Shown here one piece after another: positions 28,812 to 43,800 of a DNA stretch of 64,000 bases (positions are counted from its first letter, which is position 1; each line of letters opens with the position of its first letter). This DNA is from Parelaphostrongylus tenuis. Its lineage: Eukaryota; Nematoda; Chromadorea; Rhabditida; Metastrongylidae. Both the position numbers and the translations under genes were made by a program. The DNA lies in the NCBI GenBank assembly GCA_019055375.1, contig JAHQIW010003652.1, forward strand, positions 1 through 64,000, in the 5' to 3' direction. The notes below the pieces were generated by a model. That model ran no database searches. It saw nothing but the letters and a program-made list of their open reading frames with translations, and was not told the DNA's origin.

Positions 28812-31800
28812 GTGATAAATGCGTTCTTTATCAATAGGTTGTAGAAAAAGTTCGTAACTTCAAAATGCATGGAAAAAATTTATTTCTACATTAATTAAGC
28901 TCAAAGAAAAACAAACTAATAGTCGAAATAGTCTCCTTCTACGTCAGTACAACCATTTGAATACATTTGGATCTGAAGAATTAATTGACGATCGCCTGGG
29001 GAACGTGCCAAATCGTCATTGGATCACAATCAAACTCGTCAGCCAACGTTCGGCATCTCGTTGATGGATCTTCTTCAATTCGACTGGTGATTGCATGCCG
29101 ATCGACTTCTCGAGGACATCTCTCTGTTGCATTGTCGGTCAATCGGTCCTTCTGTGCAAAATATCTTAAGCCAACGTTGAACTGTACGAACATCACAAAT
29201 TTTGTGACCATATGCCTTGCAGATTTTTCGATGAGCTTCACAAGCGCTACACCCAATCTGAAGTGGAAGTTGACCAGCAGATGAATTTCTATCTCGGGTA
29301 GTTCCATGGTGAAGACTGTGTAGACAAATGATATATCGTTTCATCCGCAAGAAAACGAGCTTTCTGAAGAGCTTAAATTGGCATAGAATACATATGTATA
29401 TCGTTTTCTAAGGCAATAGAACAGAACTTTTTCTACAACTTATTATATCGCGAAATCCATACTCCTCATTCATCAACATCATAAAATATCAAACATGAGG
29501 ACTATTTGGGCGCTTTTCAGATAACAGATGGAAAATAAAAAACATTATCTATGTTTCAATGAGATATAAAGTTGAAGCATTCGGGCTGTTTGACCCCAGA
29601 GCTATGTATCATACTTTCTACTTTAACGAGTAATGCTAGATGGCTGAATGTACAGTCCATGAGATGACTTGTTGTGACTTGCCGATGTATCTATCAAATT
29701 GGTGCTGTTATCTTCCGAAACAAATTCGGTATCAATGCGCTAACCCCAAATGGGTAAATGCCGATGAGACAGGCCGCAGCACTGAACCAACGGACACCAC
29801 TGTATTGCAGAACACATGTAGCCACTACGCTACACATGCCGTCTATATTTCTTCATCCCGTATTACATTCAATGCTTTTTGTCGCTGACAGAAGTCATAA
29901 GTAAAAGCTGTTTCCGTGGTTTTGTTGTGCATGACGAGACCTAAATGGGGTGAGCGTATTAGGTTATAAACTGTATCGCACTTTCCATGCATCTGGAAAA
30001 TTCGCTGAGCTTCAGCATCACACAGATTCATTATTGGAAGGCCTTACAAAATGTCTCTTCTTACGAAGTGAGTGAGCCTATACCGATTAGATGTAGAGTC
30101 ACTACTGCACTGATGTCAAACCACGGTGGTGAAACTTTAGATCTACGGTTTTACCTCGCAATACTTATGGTTTGCAGCTTATGTTCCGCTTGAGATCAAT
30201 TCCTATCATTTAGTGATTCCACTTATTTTAGGATGAACGCTAGGTATTTTACTTTCTTATGAGCTCAACCTTTACTCAGTGTTTTTAGGTTATATTTCTC
30301 ATTGTCTACAGTGTGTGACGAGACTTGATCTCATATCATATTGTATCCCAAGCTGACCCAAAATCCATGTGAACAGCCGTTATTCCTCGTTCACTATAAA
30401 CATACAGAGTCGATATTCCAGGTACAACTTTGCCGGATTAAATGGGTTTATCTCGCACCGATTTGATGTTTTCGGAAAGTAAATTAACCAGTTTCGAAAA
30501 AAACCGTCTCCATTGCGACAATAAAAAACCGACTAATCCACTAACTTATCTCTACGTAAAAGTTTGAGACGCCAAAGCCAGGCTATTTTTTTCTAGATTG
30601 TAAAGAGATGTGTTCAATTAGTAATTTACGACTTTCAAGAAGAAGACGAACAACGAATCAAATGTTAAATGAACTATGTTCTCCGCAATAAAAAAGAAGA
30701 CTGTGATACGGATAAAATAGAGTGCCATAAAAAGTTATATCGAAACACTTGTCTACATTTCAACGTCACAAAGTGCTACTAAAAACTATTAACCTGATAG
30801 AAATCAAATCTAATAAACAGAACAATAGCCAGGATATCAGCCATGATTCTGAGTAGGACTCTTTTCATGGTTTCTTTTCTACTAGCTTACAACCTACCGG
30901 TGTTACCGGAGAAGAACTGCATAGCCTGAAGAGCGCAGTACGATTGCGGTTCCCATTCGACAACTGTCTTGAAGCCTGGCGCTTTTTCCGCAACTCGACG
31001 AAAGAAAGCGGCGAACGGTGGTGGTAGACCAGTTAGTGGAACACGCGAGCCACACTCAAAAACAATGTCGGCCTCAGTCATCCTTAAGCAGAAATAAACA
31101 TCACTAGATAGTTTTGTTAAGGGTAAGCAATACGAATATGACATTATCATCACAATATAACTCTTGAGCATTGATATTTTCTGAAAAACTGTTTGAGTCT
31201 TTTCGAGGTCTGGCGTGTCAGTGACTTATGTACGTTTCGGCGGTTTCGCCAGCCTCATCAGAGTCATACGCCGCACTAATCACCCCTATGACAGTATGGA
31301 ACGGGAAGCATGTAGATCGAGACCGCGTGCAATGTTGTATTAGCCATTTTTCAGTCGACGGCTCACGGCTGTTATGAAGAAATATACATCGCTTCTTGAT
31401 CGACTATTTTTGAAACCTCGTTATAAAACTTCGATATGTTCTAAGAGATTATTTGGGGCCTTTTCGAGGTTTAGTTGTCACTGGCCCTATCGGTAGGTGT
31501 CACTGGTGGGGCACGTGATCCGATGAAACGGGCGAGACCGTCGAAACGTAGATAAACCACTGACATACCAAACCTTGAGAAAGCTTAAAACAGTCTCTCA
31601 GAATATACCGAGATTTCTAAAAACAGTCGACAGAAAGACAACTCTTAAACCTTTATAAGGTACACTATAAAGGATAAGGATAACGCTCTCGACTTCGATC
31701 AATTCCTGAGGAATGCGCCATGTATTCGTCTTCAATTATTAACTTCGTTTGAGGTGATTGAATGCATAACTGGCCTTTACAATGACTCGCGGTGACCTCC

Positions 31801-34800
31801 CGCTAAGCCGAGTCACTGCCACTTATGTTCCCGAACAAGTCTGTGACCAGTCTGGTATCAATTTACCGATCATGGAGGGATGGATGGATTTGTGATCAAT
31901 GAGCGCAAGATCGAACCATTGACCTCGTGTGCGACGCAGAGCACCTCTAACCACTGCACCACATGGGCTCTCAAAGTACACTCTATTTGTTAGCAATTGC
32001 ACATCAAGTGAATTGTGTCGAGCCGCAAGAATTTGGGGAAATTGATTTCTGTTAACCATTCTTTTCGCGTGCTTTCTTGAAACCACGCTCAAATATTTTT
32101 TTCTATTTTTAAGACCACGCTCAAAGATCAATATGCGTAATAATCAAGAAAACACTTGAAACGAATGGTACGATATTTCAAGACTACCAGCCACGAGCAA
32201 TCGAGTGTGCAGCATTGCCCGTTTGGTGATTTTTACCACTTTTCGGCGCATGTAATACGTCCGCGGAATTTTTTTTTTCTAATGTAATAAGATTTTCGCA
32301 CGAAAGCGATTGGCTCAGACGAAAGGCACCGTGTAACTGACGAGGCTGGAAGGCCTAAACGCGTGTAGTGCACTGTATGAGTGCCAATAACAAACCTCAT
32401 GCATGGCTCAAAAATAACTAATTGAAATATTAAAATCTATTATATGCTAACGAGCCTTTTTGCGTAGACAGCCCTTATTTCCGCAGACCAACCTAATGTG
32501 ATTTACAATCGATTTCTATTATTCTACATTTTTAAAATAGATTTTTTTACGTACTGACCGATGACAATGCCTGACAGCCATCATAGCGAATACGGTTCGT
32601 GACAGTAATTTCGGTATATCCGTCTCGGCGACCTCATCGATATGCGGCATACTGGAGACAAACATCTGTATAGCATGATATTCCTTTTCCAAGAGGCTTA
32701 CCATATGCTCTGATGTAATACTTGCCTAAAAATCAATCAATATTTCTTGCTCCTCTTATTATGCATGAAAAACCTGAGTGTTTCGTGATGTAATTTGATG
32801 ATTATATTGAAAGGCATGTTTAGTTTACAAAAACATTCACGAGAAATGACACATCATGTCGTCGACGATATGCCGAATCAATGATAATCAATCAATGCAG
32901 GACGAGTAAGTAACCAGTAAGCCACGACGATTCTCCTTCAACACCGTATTGATGATCAGCAGTCTTCTAATCATATCAAAAGAGTTATAAACTCTTCTTG
33001 TCTTTTTCATCACTAGTTTTCGTAATCGGTCGTTTCTGATTTCAAATGAAGGAAACTGGAGTAGCTACTACTCCGCAGATCAGAAATTCATTACTATAAT
33101 TAAGAAATGGTAAGTATCTATACAATAGTGTCCAAGAATAACTGGAAATTACTACCTGTCACCTCAAAAATGACATCAATTTCCCGGTTATCAAATATCA
33201 AATAGTTTATAATGAATGCTGAGGACATGATATTTTTTCTTCATGAGTGAAAAAACTCAAGAGAAAATGTTGAAAGACTTTTGGGAAGAGAAAAAGAAAA
33301 GAGGAATATACAATTTTCTTGACCGCTACCATGAGTTTGATAAAATAAGAAGCGAATTTTCTATGAGAGACGAGTGGTAGAGGCCAGGATTACGGTATTC
33401 AGAACTACCGTAGTCACGGTGTTCATGCCGAAAGCGTTAATCATCTGCGATTTTAGTTTTCTTCATAGAATGATGTTTACTGGATATTCCCTTTCAGCTC
33501 AGGTGTAGAGAGGAAACATTATAAAAATAAGCCGGCTTATTTCGAAAGATTAAGATCATCGCTAAAAGCTTATTAGAATATAACACTTTCTAAGCAGTAA
33601 TGGATGATATTTAAATCATTTAACAAGACTATTAAAAACGAACACTCAGCAGCCTAAGTAATGGGGATATATTTATCAAGCAACTGCTGGAAAAAAATAG
33701 TTACTGATATTTGTTTAATAATATGATTTTCGACAAAAAAAATTCTTACTAAGACTGCTTGATTACAAATTATCAGTTGCAATGATTGATTTCACAACCA
33801 AAATAACCAAGAAAATTTTTCTTCAAGAAGGAGACAGATTCGAACTTTATCCACTACTTGAAAGGTGATTTGCGAGATAGTTGAATGCTTTGCGAAAATT
33901 CGAAATTGAACTGTTAAGGCCATCATTTGGTCATTGATTATCTTGAGTAGAATCGATATTCGTACCCATCCAGATACCTCACTGCTATGATTAGTTCTGT
34001 TATTATAAACTAATATATACTTCGAAAGGCTAAAATGTGCTATCAGATTATATCAGATTTTAAGCGTCGTCTGAAAACAATCGAATATAAGTATTACACA
34101 ATTTACCAGCCACAAACATTCGGCTGTAAAACACTGCGCTTTGGGTGATTTTTTCACTCTACGGACAGTTTAAGTAGCTCGGCATTAATTCCTCTCTGTA
34201 CACGGGTACATCCCTTTACAAGGGACGTACTGAACCGAAAGGCACCGTGCTATGATAAGGATGAAAGGTCGAAACACGTGCCTTGCATTGGACAAATGTC
34301 ATGACAGGCCTCATGAAAGGCTTCAAATATGTTTCCAGAATAAATCAAATTTAAGCGCACGTGGCGCAGAGGTTAGATGTGCACTGCGTTGCACACAAGG
34401 TCAATGGTTTCAATCTCGCGCCAATGGCTCACGAAGCTCTCTCATCCCTCATAGATCTGTAAATTGGTACCAGACTGGTCTCAGACTTGTCTGGAAAGAT
34501 AAGCAGGACTGATTCGGTACAGCGGAGAGGCCATGGCGAGTCCTTGTAAAGCTCAGATATGCATTCAATCACCTCAAACGAAATTAAAAATCAAAGACGA
34601 ATGCATGGCGCATGCCGTAGGGTTGGTCAACGCCGAGAGCTTTATCCTATATGCTTTCTATCAAATTTTAAACGACGTCTCAAAACAATCGAATATTAAG
34701 ATTTAATACATAATTTTCCAGCTAATTTCCATCAATTTATTTGGGGTGTTACTACTAGTGTACAGAGTTGTTGATTAACGCAGCGGTAGTGATGATATTC

Positions 34801-37800
34801 CTTAGCATGCTTCTGGTTCAACCCTAGAAAGGACTCGCGATAGTTCTCATCGCTTTGGGGTTGTAAAATTCATATGAGATTCGTTTAAGGCCAACCAGTT
34901 CTTTCATATCGACACACAAACGTTTTAGCATACTTCTACCCATGACTTAGGGGAAAATTAACTCGACCAATATTCAACGACATTATGAAGAAGGCGAAGG
35001 CTTCCGAGCGCGCGCAGTAGTGTCTACAGAAGCAAAAAGTTTGATGGTATTCGTGGATAATGGGTGTTACGAAACGGAGGAATATATGAAATGATGGGAT
35101 CTGCCCAGTAGTTAAGAAAATAGGTTATTTAAAAAGAAATGAAATATTCAAAAAACCGACACAAGTCAGGAATGAATATCTGGGTTGACTTTCTTCACAT
35201 GAAGGAATTTCTCACACAAAACAACTCTCGTTAAATAGCGTACACATGTGAACCGTCCAGTCCGTGTAATATATTTGCATGACTTCTATTTATGTTCCCA
35301 AATTAGAAGTTTTGAGTTCATTTTCATCTCAATAAACCACCCTGGTAGAGGAAAAAAAGTTGTATAGTGACGTTCCAATTCACTCCACGATGTCAGTTCT
35401 CCTAGCATATTCCTAACGATGAGACATTAAGAAATAACAAATTCAGAAAAAAGCATGAAAATTGCACTATGATCACTTATGAGCGTTATTATTCAACTGT
35501 GGAAAGACGATTATAAACACCTCATAATATTCGAAAGCGAATTCACTTGCGTGCGATTCAACAGACCATTGAAGAGGGTATTTTCTTATCTACTTTTAAT
35601 TGAAAAACGTATTTCTCTGAAGAGCTCATCAAATATAGTATACTTACGTATCTGATTGGAGTCGGTGTGGTTTTATAGGCGTCATGAGCTCGAACGATGA
35701 GCGCCAGCAATGGTAGTGGGGGACTGGGTTGATCGTCACCACGATGACTTTTTGTCTTCGATGACAACCTTCCACGACGACCCGATAATGAACCATGCCG
35801 TACAACTAAAGTTAAACTAGTAGTATAAAATAGGCAATGAATCTAGCTAATTAAGCAAATTCAACAGGAATTTGCAGACTGATTTTTGCAGTTAACGTTG
35901 CAAAGGACGGGCAACTTTGAATAAAAACCAGTTCAATAGTTGAAATATGAACAAGAAAGATTTCAAAAGCACACGCAAGATAGGAAAGCCGAGTAAATGG
36001 ATGATTTGTTTTGCAAATGATCGCTCAAAACTAGTCTTATCCACCTCACATGAAATATCTGTTGCAGGTTAACCGTTGTTTTTCGCTGCAGTTCGGTTCA
36101 TGGCATTTACACAAAACACTCTGATCCTCAACAATTCGCAAACAACAGGTGTCAAAGAAGAAGATCAGCGAAACAGGCATAAGTTTCAAAAGAGTTATAA
36201 CCCCTGTTTCTCTAAAAATGGCAAGGTATCAAATTGTGTGAAATCTGACAATTTTCTAATTTTTTTTTTCATTAGCGATCAGGTGCTTTCATCGGCAATG
36301 CTTTAGTAATTATTTAATCCGCCATATTATTTTCAGATTCCCTGACATAGATAAAAAGAGGAGTTAACGATCTCAGGAGAGAGCTCACACATTCTCTACC
36401 ATTATTCAACCCTTTGAAAACGGAGCGCATTCCATAGAATGCACGACTGCTTCCTTACCTTTTTCAACGGACAGAAATTATCAAAGTTTTAGTAGCCGTT
36501 GGATAACGTAAGAAAAGGCAATTTCAGCAATGCCCTTCGCTTTTGGAGAAACCCCTTTGATGTGCCGTAGCACTTACGACGTGTGCACTGGGGTGAATAG
36601 GAATTTCCTCTAATTTTTGGGAACTATTTAGTAGTTCTGATCTCGGTGATTCTGAAATATTATTGAGCTTTCAGATAGGTTTCTTGATAAAGTTGAATGG
36701 GCGATAACAAGATTACGTTTCACTCTCAGAATTTTTTCGCGAATATGAGATACACATTTCGTTTCGAGTGTTTTCTTAAAGACCACAGCTCAAATTTCAG
36801 TATGCCTGATAATCACTTTTTGAGCTCACTCATGTCAGTGATCTATTAAAGGGGCTGACTTACAGAGCCCGATACACGTGTTTCGACCCTGCGGTCTCGT
36901 CAGTCGTGCAGTTACCCTTTCTCGTCTTTTGCCAATCTCTTTTACCGGAATTTGAGCTGTGGTCTGAAGAAAACACTCGAAACGAAAGATATGATATATT
37001 GATTATACTAGCCAAGAGCAATTCAGTGCACAACACTGTCCTTTTCAATGATAATTTCACTGGATTTGCAGTGTAAAATGTTCCTCGTCGCTAATTGTTA
37101 GTGTGGGGACTGGAGCACCCACAGAGGATTGGCAAAAGACGGGAAAGGGTAACTGCCCGACTGGCGAGACCGCAAGGTCGACAACACGTGTATCGGGCTC
37201 TATAAGTCAGTCCATTTTAACAGACCACATGACATGCCTGGCTCAAAAATATTTTCTGGTATATGAGATATATATGTAACAAAAGCATATGGGTACGTAG
37301 AGAAAATTGTAGAGTATCACAATGACACAAAAATCTTGAGCAATTACTTGAAACGGAGAGAAAACAGTTGAAAAAGGAAAATACGCCTCGATTAAGAATC
37401 ACGTTGTACGATCTATCGACTGCCTTCCCCAGTGGGTTCAGCTTTTACACGAGAGGCTCTAGCGTAGTCGCTGTGCTCGTCACTAAAAAACTTACTTTCT
37501 TTCACCATGCCGACGTTGAGACATTTTTGAAATCGACATGCTTGACATCTGGATCGATAGCGTTTTTCGATTGGACAGTTACGATTGCCAGCACATGCGT
37601 ATTTTGATGCTTTCTGGACAGTTCTCTATAAAAAAGACAAGAGTTTCTGTGAGTTGATCCACAAAATAATCAATATCGTTGAAATGTTGCAGATGCTGCA
37701 ATACCAGCAGAATGGGGAAGTATCAGGATCGCCGACATTTGTATTACAGTACATTTTCAGAGCATCATCAGCTTGATTTGTCAAGAAGCTTTGAATACTA

Positions 37801-40800
37801 CGGTAAGAAATGGGTAAGTGATATGCGAGATTTACTATTATCATGCAGAGTCACATGAAAGTCGGGGAAGAATCTTGTTGACTTTGCTCCTTATTTCTGA
37901 GAAAAATAAACTGTCATTGTTCAGAAATTCCTTCCTTATTTGTTTAAATATCGCCAGCTGAAAGATGCTACTTGCTAGAAAATCAATATTCGAATGATTA
38001 ATGAGGAAAGAAATAAATACATAACAGAATTTATTCGTGGACGACGACCAGTCCGTTCATTTTGCAGCCGAGAGTTTGTACATCTGTTGATCGTCGCCGA
38101 GGATTTCCCTGGTAGGAGTAAGGAATGATGACACATAGAGAATTTGTGACAATCGCTTCAGTGCGACGTGAACCGTAATTGATGAGATATTGGAATAGAT
38201 GGTCATGCAAGAAACTAATTTTGCCACTACCTTGAAAAAACCTTTGCATCCTTCACATGTTCTTGCACCATAATGAAAACAAACAGCTCGATCACCGCAA
38301 ACGGCGCACACTTTTTCCGCTTCTTCTTCAGCAGCCGCTGCCGTAGACGATGTCGGAAAGTCGAACGTTTGCGGTAACATACTGAATGAAGAAACTTCAA
38401 CATGAAGCACAATATAGTCAAAAAATGAGCTAAGGAGAAAAACAGTAATTCGCGTTGTAAATTACGATTCTTGGGCTCTTTTGGAAAGTTGTGGTCGCAT
38501 CAAGCTATAAACTATTTTTCAGTCGATTCCTTCAACTAAATTGTAGATAAAATATTATGGATCATAATTTGAAAAACTGATGCGACCACAACTCTCCACT
38601 AGAGTCAAAAATATCCAAAAAATCGATGGGACCTCATCGCCTTACTGGCGTCGGTTCTTAGATCAATATTATGCATCAATAGTTTTTTCTTCAAGATTTT
38701 TTCTACGTAGAAGCACCATACGGTTCCCCGTCAACTTTGAGGCTTTCTCACCTTTTTGCAACAATAAATAACGTTGGATATACCATGACTCTCTGTTTCA
38801 CCGTAGCACTGCTGCTCGGAAAATCCGCACATTTATACCCGCCATAAAAGTGCCACTTTTGAAAGCGGAAGTTTCCATATTTAATATCGAGTTGCACTCT
38901 GACGGACACTGTTCTGTACGCGCAGAAATTTGAGAAGAAATGGCAACATTGTCGAGAACGTTTGGATCAAGTCTTGTTTCATTTCTAGATAGAAGAAATA
39001 GAGACGTAATGATGTTTCCTGCGACACACACGTGAGTCGATGGTTCAGTCAAGAGTCAAGGCTTACCAAGCCTTCCATACTTTCAGAATCGGTGATTTGA
39101 TGTCATATATGTCTGGGAGGATAGCTGCACTGACTTGATACATCGGTAGGTTACCGCAATCATTGTAAAAGCTATAATGTGCATCCAAACATCTCAGAGG
39201 ATGCTTGACAGAGGTGAATGCATTGCTCAGTGATTGATCGGCGCTCAGACCTTTATCTTTTAGTCTTTTGCTACTTCAATAGCTCTCATTCTAGCTATCA
39301 TAAGTCCATCTACCGTTCAAAAAGACTGCCATCATCGTCATCATTCCTGTCTTCATCATCACCGTTCATTCATACTCAAAGTCATTTCTGCATCGCATTA
39401 ATAGTTGTGAAGTTCTTCAACATTTTCTCATACACAGCAATAAGCGAACAACACCACAGCCATTGCTTGAACAGATCACTTGAAGTTTTAGGATGTTCAT
39501 ACCTAGTAGAACATGCAAGCGCCTAATGCGCATGTGATACCTATTCATGTAATACAGTATCCATTAGAAGATTAATGATGAATACGAATCATCGGTACTA
39601 AAGGAGGATTACACTTCTTCACTGTTTACATATGCCCATTCTGGAAATAATCCATGTGCAAATAGTTATTTGCAAAATTTTTGGCAAGAACTAAGGAACA
39701 TTGAGGGGATAAGTGTAGATGAAATCCTTCCTTGGCTAGAGGAAAGGGCGAAATGCAGTATATTTTGCCGTGACTGTCGGATGAATCAGAAAGCAATGAA
39801 AAGACAGTAGACTAATTTTGGTTAAGTTTGAGATAATCTAAGCCTAACAACAGCTTTTTGACTACTCTCCGAAAAGTTATAGATGTTCTATGATTGTAAA
39901 CGTCGCAAAAGTTTGGTTCTGGAGCTGTTTTAACCCCAATATGTTTCTTCTGTTTATTTCTCAAAGCTATTAATCACAAGCAAAGACCTTAGACTTTGTT
40001 TCAAGATTTCGAACAATTATTTCAGTATTCAATACTTTTGAAGCTCTATGTTCATTTCTTTAGCTACAGCATCCTCAGCCAAAACAGAATATTTGTAGTT
40101 GTTATAATTTAGCCGTTTTAATTCGTCATGATACAGTATTGTTAGGAACAACTTTTCTCCGTTGTGTTAGAAGAACAATGAAAAATTGAAGTGGACGAAA
40201 ATGTAAAAAGAAGTTTCGAAAGAGAACTATAGAAGTCATTAAACTTGCAGAAAATATAATTTTTTACTGCAGTATATTCCTCAAGGTATAACTAATTCAC
40301 TTGTCGATTCTATAATTCTTAGCAGGAATAACCCAGAGGATATCCGTGCGACAGATTTATCTATCAATATCTTATTATCGATATTACAATAATTAAGAAA
40401 TACTGTACTTCATATGAAATGATTTCACTGTGAATCTTGCTTCAATCATAAGCTCATCGGTGCTTAACCTAATCGTAGTCATTGATGGCAAAAGCCACTG
40501 ACCAACAGAAACATTTTGAATCACTTAGTCTTAAGAGGACTACTTGCAAACCTGCCTATGTGTTCATTAAACTGTTATCGTTCAATACCTCATAAATTTA
40601 TAATAGCCTTAGCGACAAATCGAAAGTTCACCATCATCATAGATGACGTCTGCATGTAGATAAACTATACGTGCTTTTATTATTCTTGATTTCAGAGTTC
40701 TTAACAGAACTGTTAGTGTCATAAAGTGTCACTTCACATTCCTTAGTAGGAGCTGCAGTGAGAATACTGGATTTTGGATAATGTACAGTAAAAATCACTT

Positions 40801-43800
40801 AACGGTTAATCAACTTTTTTCAAAAAAGAGAACAACTAATCCTGTCTTTCTAGTGAACGTTTCCCTTCCATAATTTTGTGTCACCTGCGAATATCTCTCA
40901 TTCTGGATGCATATAAAGCCGGTTAGTCGTCAATCATTTTATCACATTTGGAGGTATATGATGTGAGAGATAAATTCGGACCAAATACGCCAGCAAACTT
41001 GCTTTGAGATTCATAGAAGGTGGTTAAATGGTCGTCTTCAACATCTCAGCTCATGAGCTCACTAAAAGAATTTGACGAGCTATACAATGACATATCATCT
41101 ACCAAAGTAGTGAATTGGATTCTGCTTTGACAGTCTAACCATACGCTTAGGAGTGCAAGATGCTTACGCCTGGCTCCGTCTCCTATGGACGTAGCTCGGT
41201 AAGATAGCTGCCAGTATCATTACTTCAAAAAAAAAACAAAAAAAATAAGAGACGTCGTACCAAGAATGTAGCTATTGCTATATATGTCCTCAGAGAGAGC
41301 GTAATTCAAAAAGTTACTTTGGCGAGCAACAGAGTGAATAAGATTTTTGCTGGTGCTTTGCACGAGTCACTCATTGATTAAGGAGAGTGGGGGATTAGAA
41401 GATTTGACATAGGCATATTAAAATGTCCTTCTCAATTTAGTTTGAACTCATCTATATAGAGCTAATCTTTAAGCTATTTGTTACGGTAATAAACCAGTAT
41501 TCTTAAATCTTGAAGTGACGTAAATAATTATTAGCGCTGCCAGAAGTTTCTGCTTTTCAATAATTTCGATAGATGAGGCAAAAGTTCATACCTAGTTGTC
41601 GCATGGCTACCACCTCGTCGTGAATCACTGGCCGTTGTGGCTTGAGCGAACTGAGGTTGTTGACCGTAGAAGAGCGCTTGTTGTGCGAATGGATTCAGTT
41701 GCTGGCCAAATGGGCTCGGATGAGGTGGTATGAAATCGCATTGCAGAGGATTCAGTCTGAAATTTTTTCTGCATAGAGTTAAGACAGTTTCTTTTGTACA
41801 TACAAAAATATCACAAAACTGCCCTCAAAATAAGAGTTTTTTGAATGTGTTTGATCGATAAGATATAGAAAAATCTACCATTATATTAGAAATAAAGCGG
41901 AATAAATTACACGAAATGATCTTGATAGATCTATTGCTGAATAATGTCGCTTCAAACTGGTAATAGGACTGTAAAGCAAAAACGGCTGATCAGTTGGAAA
42001 AAATTTGTCAAAGAAATGGGCGACGGTTTAGTCATCGACGCGGGCTTGGTTAGAAGAAACACAGACCGGGGAGAGATAAAGGCGGGTTTTGAACGAATCG
42101 AGCCTTTCAGCTTAAACCGTACAGAAAGGATAGAACGATAAACTCTCGGCGTTGATCGACTTTTGAGGAATACCCTATGCACCACTATATCAGGTATCGT
42201 TTGAGGTGATTGCCCACATATCTGGCCCATACAATGACTCAAAATGGCTTCCGATATAACACGCCATATGTTTCTCTAGGAGTGTGGTTCCAAATTGCCG
42301 GATCCGCAGAGATGGAAGGCTTGATGAGCCGCCGGCGCGAGATCGGGCCATCAACTACGCGTACCTTGCAACGCATCTCTAACCATTGTGTCACAAGAGC
42401 CACTCTAGATTGTAAATGTAGTCAAACATTCAGTTTCATTCACAGATTAGACGACTTGATATTTTGGACAAAATTTCAATGAAAAATTTGATTTAATGTG
42501 CAAAAAATTTCGATTACACCTACGCTGAAGAAATTGCCGTTCTCAGTCAAATTTCCTTAGAAGATCGCTCCAAAAATAGCCTTAGATATAGCGTGGAAGA
42601 GTAAGATTTTCGTAAACAAATCCTAATACTTATGGATGCTAGGTCTTTTTTACGCCTAATCATAGGGGTGCTTACTACAGTGTAGTTTGATATTTTGGCT
42701 ATCCAAAGAAAAGTGAAGACAGAAAGCATGCTAAAATTACTTTGTGTGAACTATAACCACAAGAGTGCTGAGGATACGAGCAAATATTACATCAGTACCG
42801 TGATGAATGATTGATTATCGCCATCGAACAGGTCAAAACACGGCTGAGGAAAAGCCAGAGCGAGGTCTTCGATGGTTTCGTGTCAGCAAGCACTATTCCG
42901 GTAAGGCATAGAGGCTCTAGAGTTCATGACACCGATACATCAGTTCCCAAGTTCTGCTCCCACCTCAGCACTCTTGTCATTATACTTAACATTGCACGTA
43001 TCATCACAATAAAAATTAGACGGCAAATTATTAAGTTAAATTTGCTTCGTAAAAAGTTTCAATTTGGAAATAAACATGCGAAATTGTCTGCATTAACAAC
43101 ACTTCATCTGTCAAAGAACTGTACACTATATCGTTTGTAAAGACGAGGTGATTGTAAGTAGATTATTGTGAACGATGATAATGTGCGTTACGTTGTCGTC
43201 CATGTTGACAATTTGGAGACATTGATTGATGCAGGTCCATACAAAATGGCTTGAAGGCCCCCAGGAAAAGCTGATATAAAGTTTCGCATCGCCAACAAAT
43301 ATGAAGTACAAAACGAGGATGTATTATAATTGAAGAAATAAGGTGGCCAGATACGTGATGCGCTTCAACGACAACTGATGAGCGAGTGCAGTTAGCGACT
43401 GGATTACTCGATATGTCAAGCGCTCCACAGAAAGACCACCGACCCGATGGTTCGAGTTTTTTCACAAAAGGCCTAGAAGGAAGATATGATGTTCAACAAA
43501 TTCCTAGAGCGCGGAGGGCTCACTGGGCTACTTTTGAACGCGACAGGAAGAAATGATTGCAACACTGGTACTCGCTCGAGTCACTCAACAATCAACGGGA
43601 CGATAGGTGGTGACAGGTGATTCGTACAAAAGGTAAAGGACTGTCCCTAGCAAATCTGTCCTGAGTTCCTGTTTTATGACAAAAATTCCTGAACTTAGCG
43701 CAATGTACGATTGAAAGTAGTTTTCGCTGCTAAGTAAGAACGTCTTCGTAAAGGTTCAACAGTGATGATTCGCGCAGAAATCCTCCGAAGCCGGAATTTC

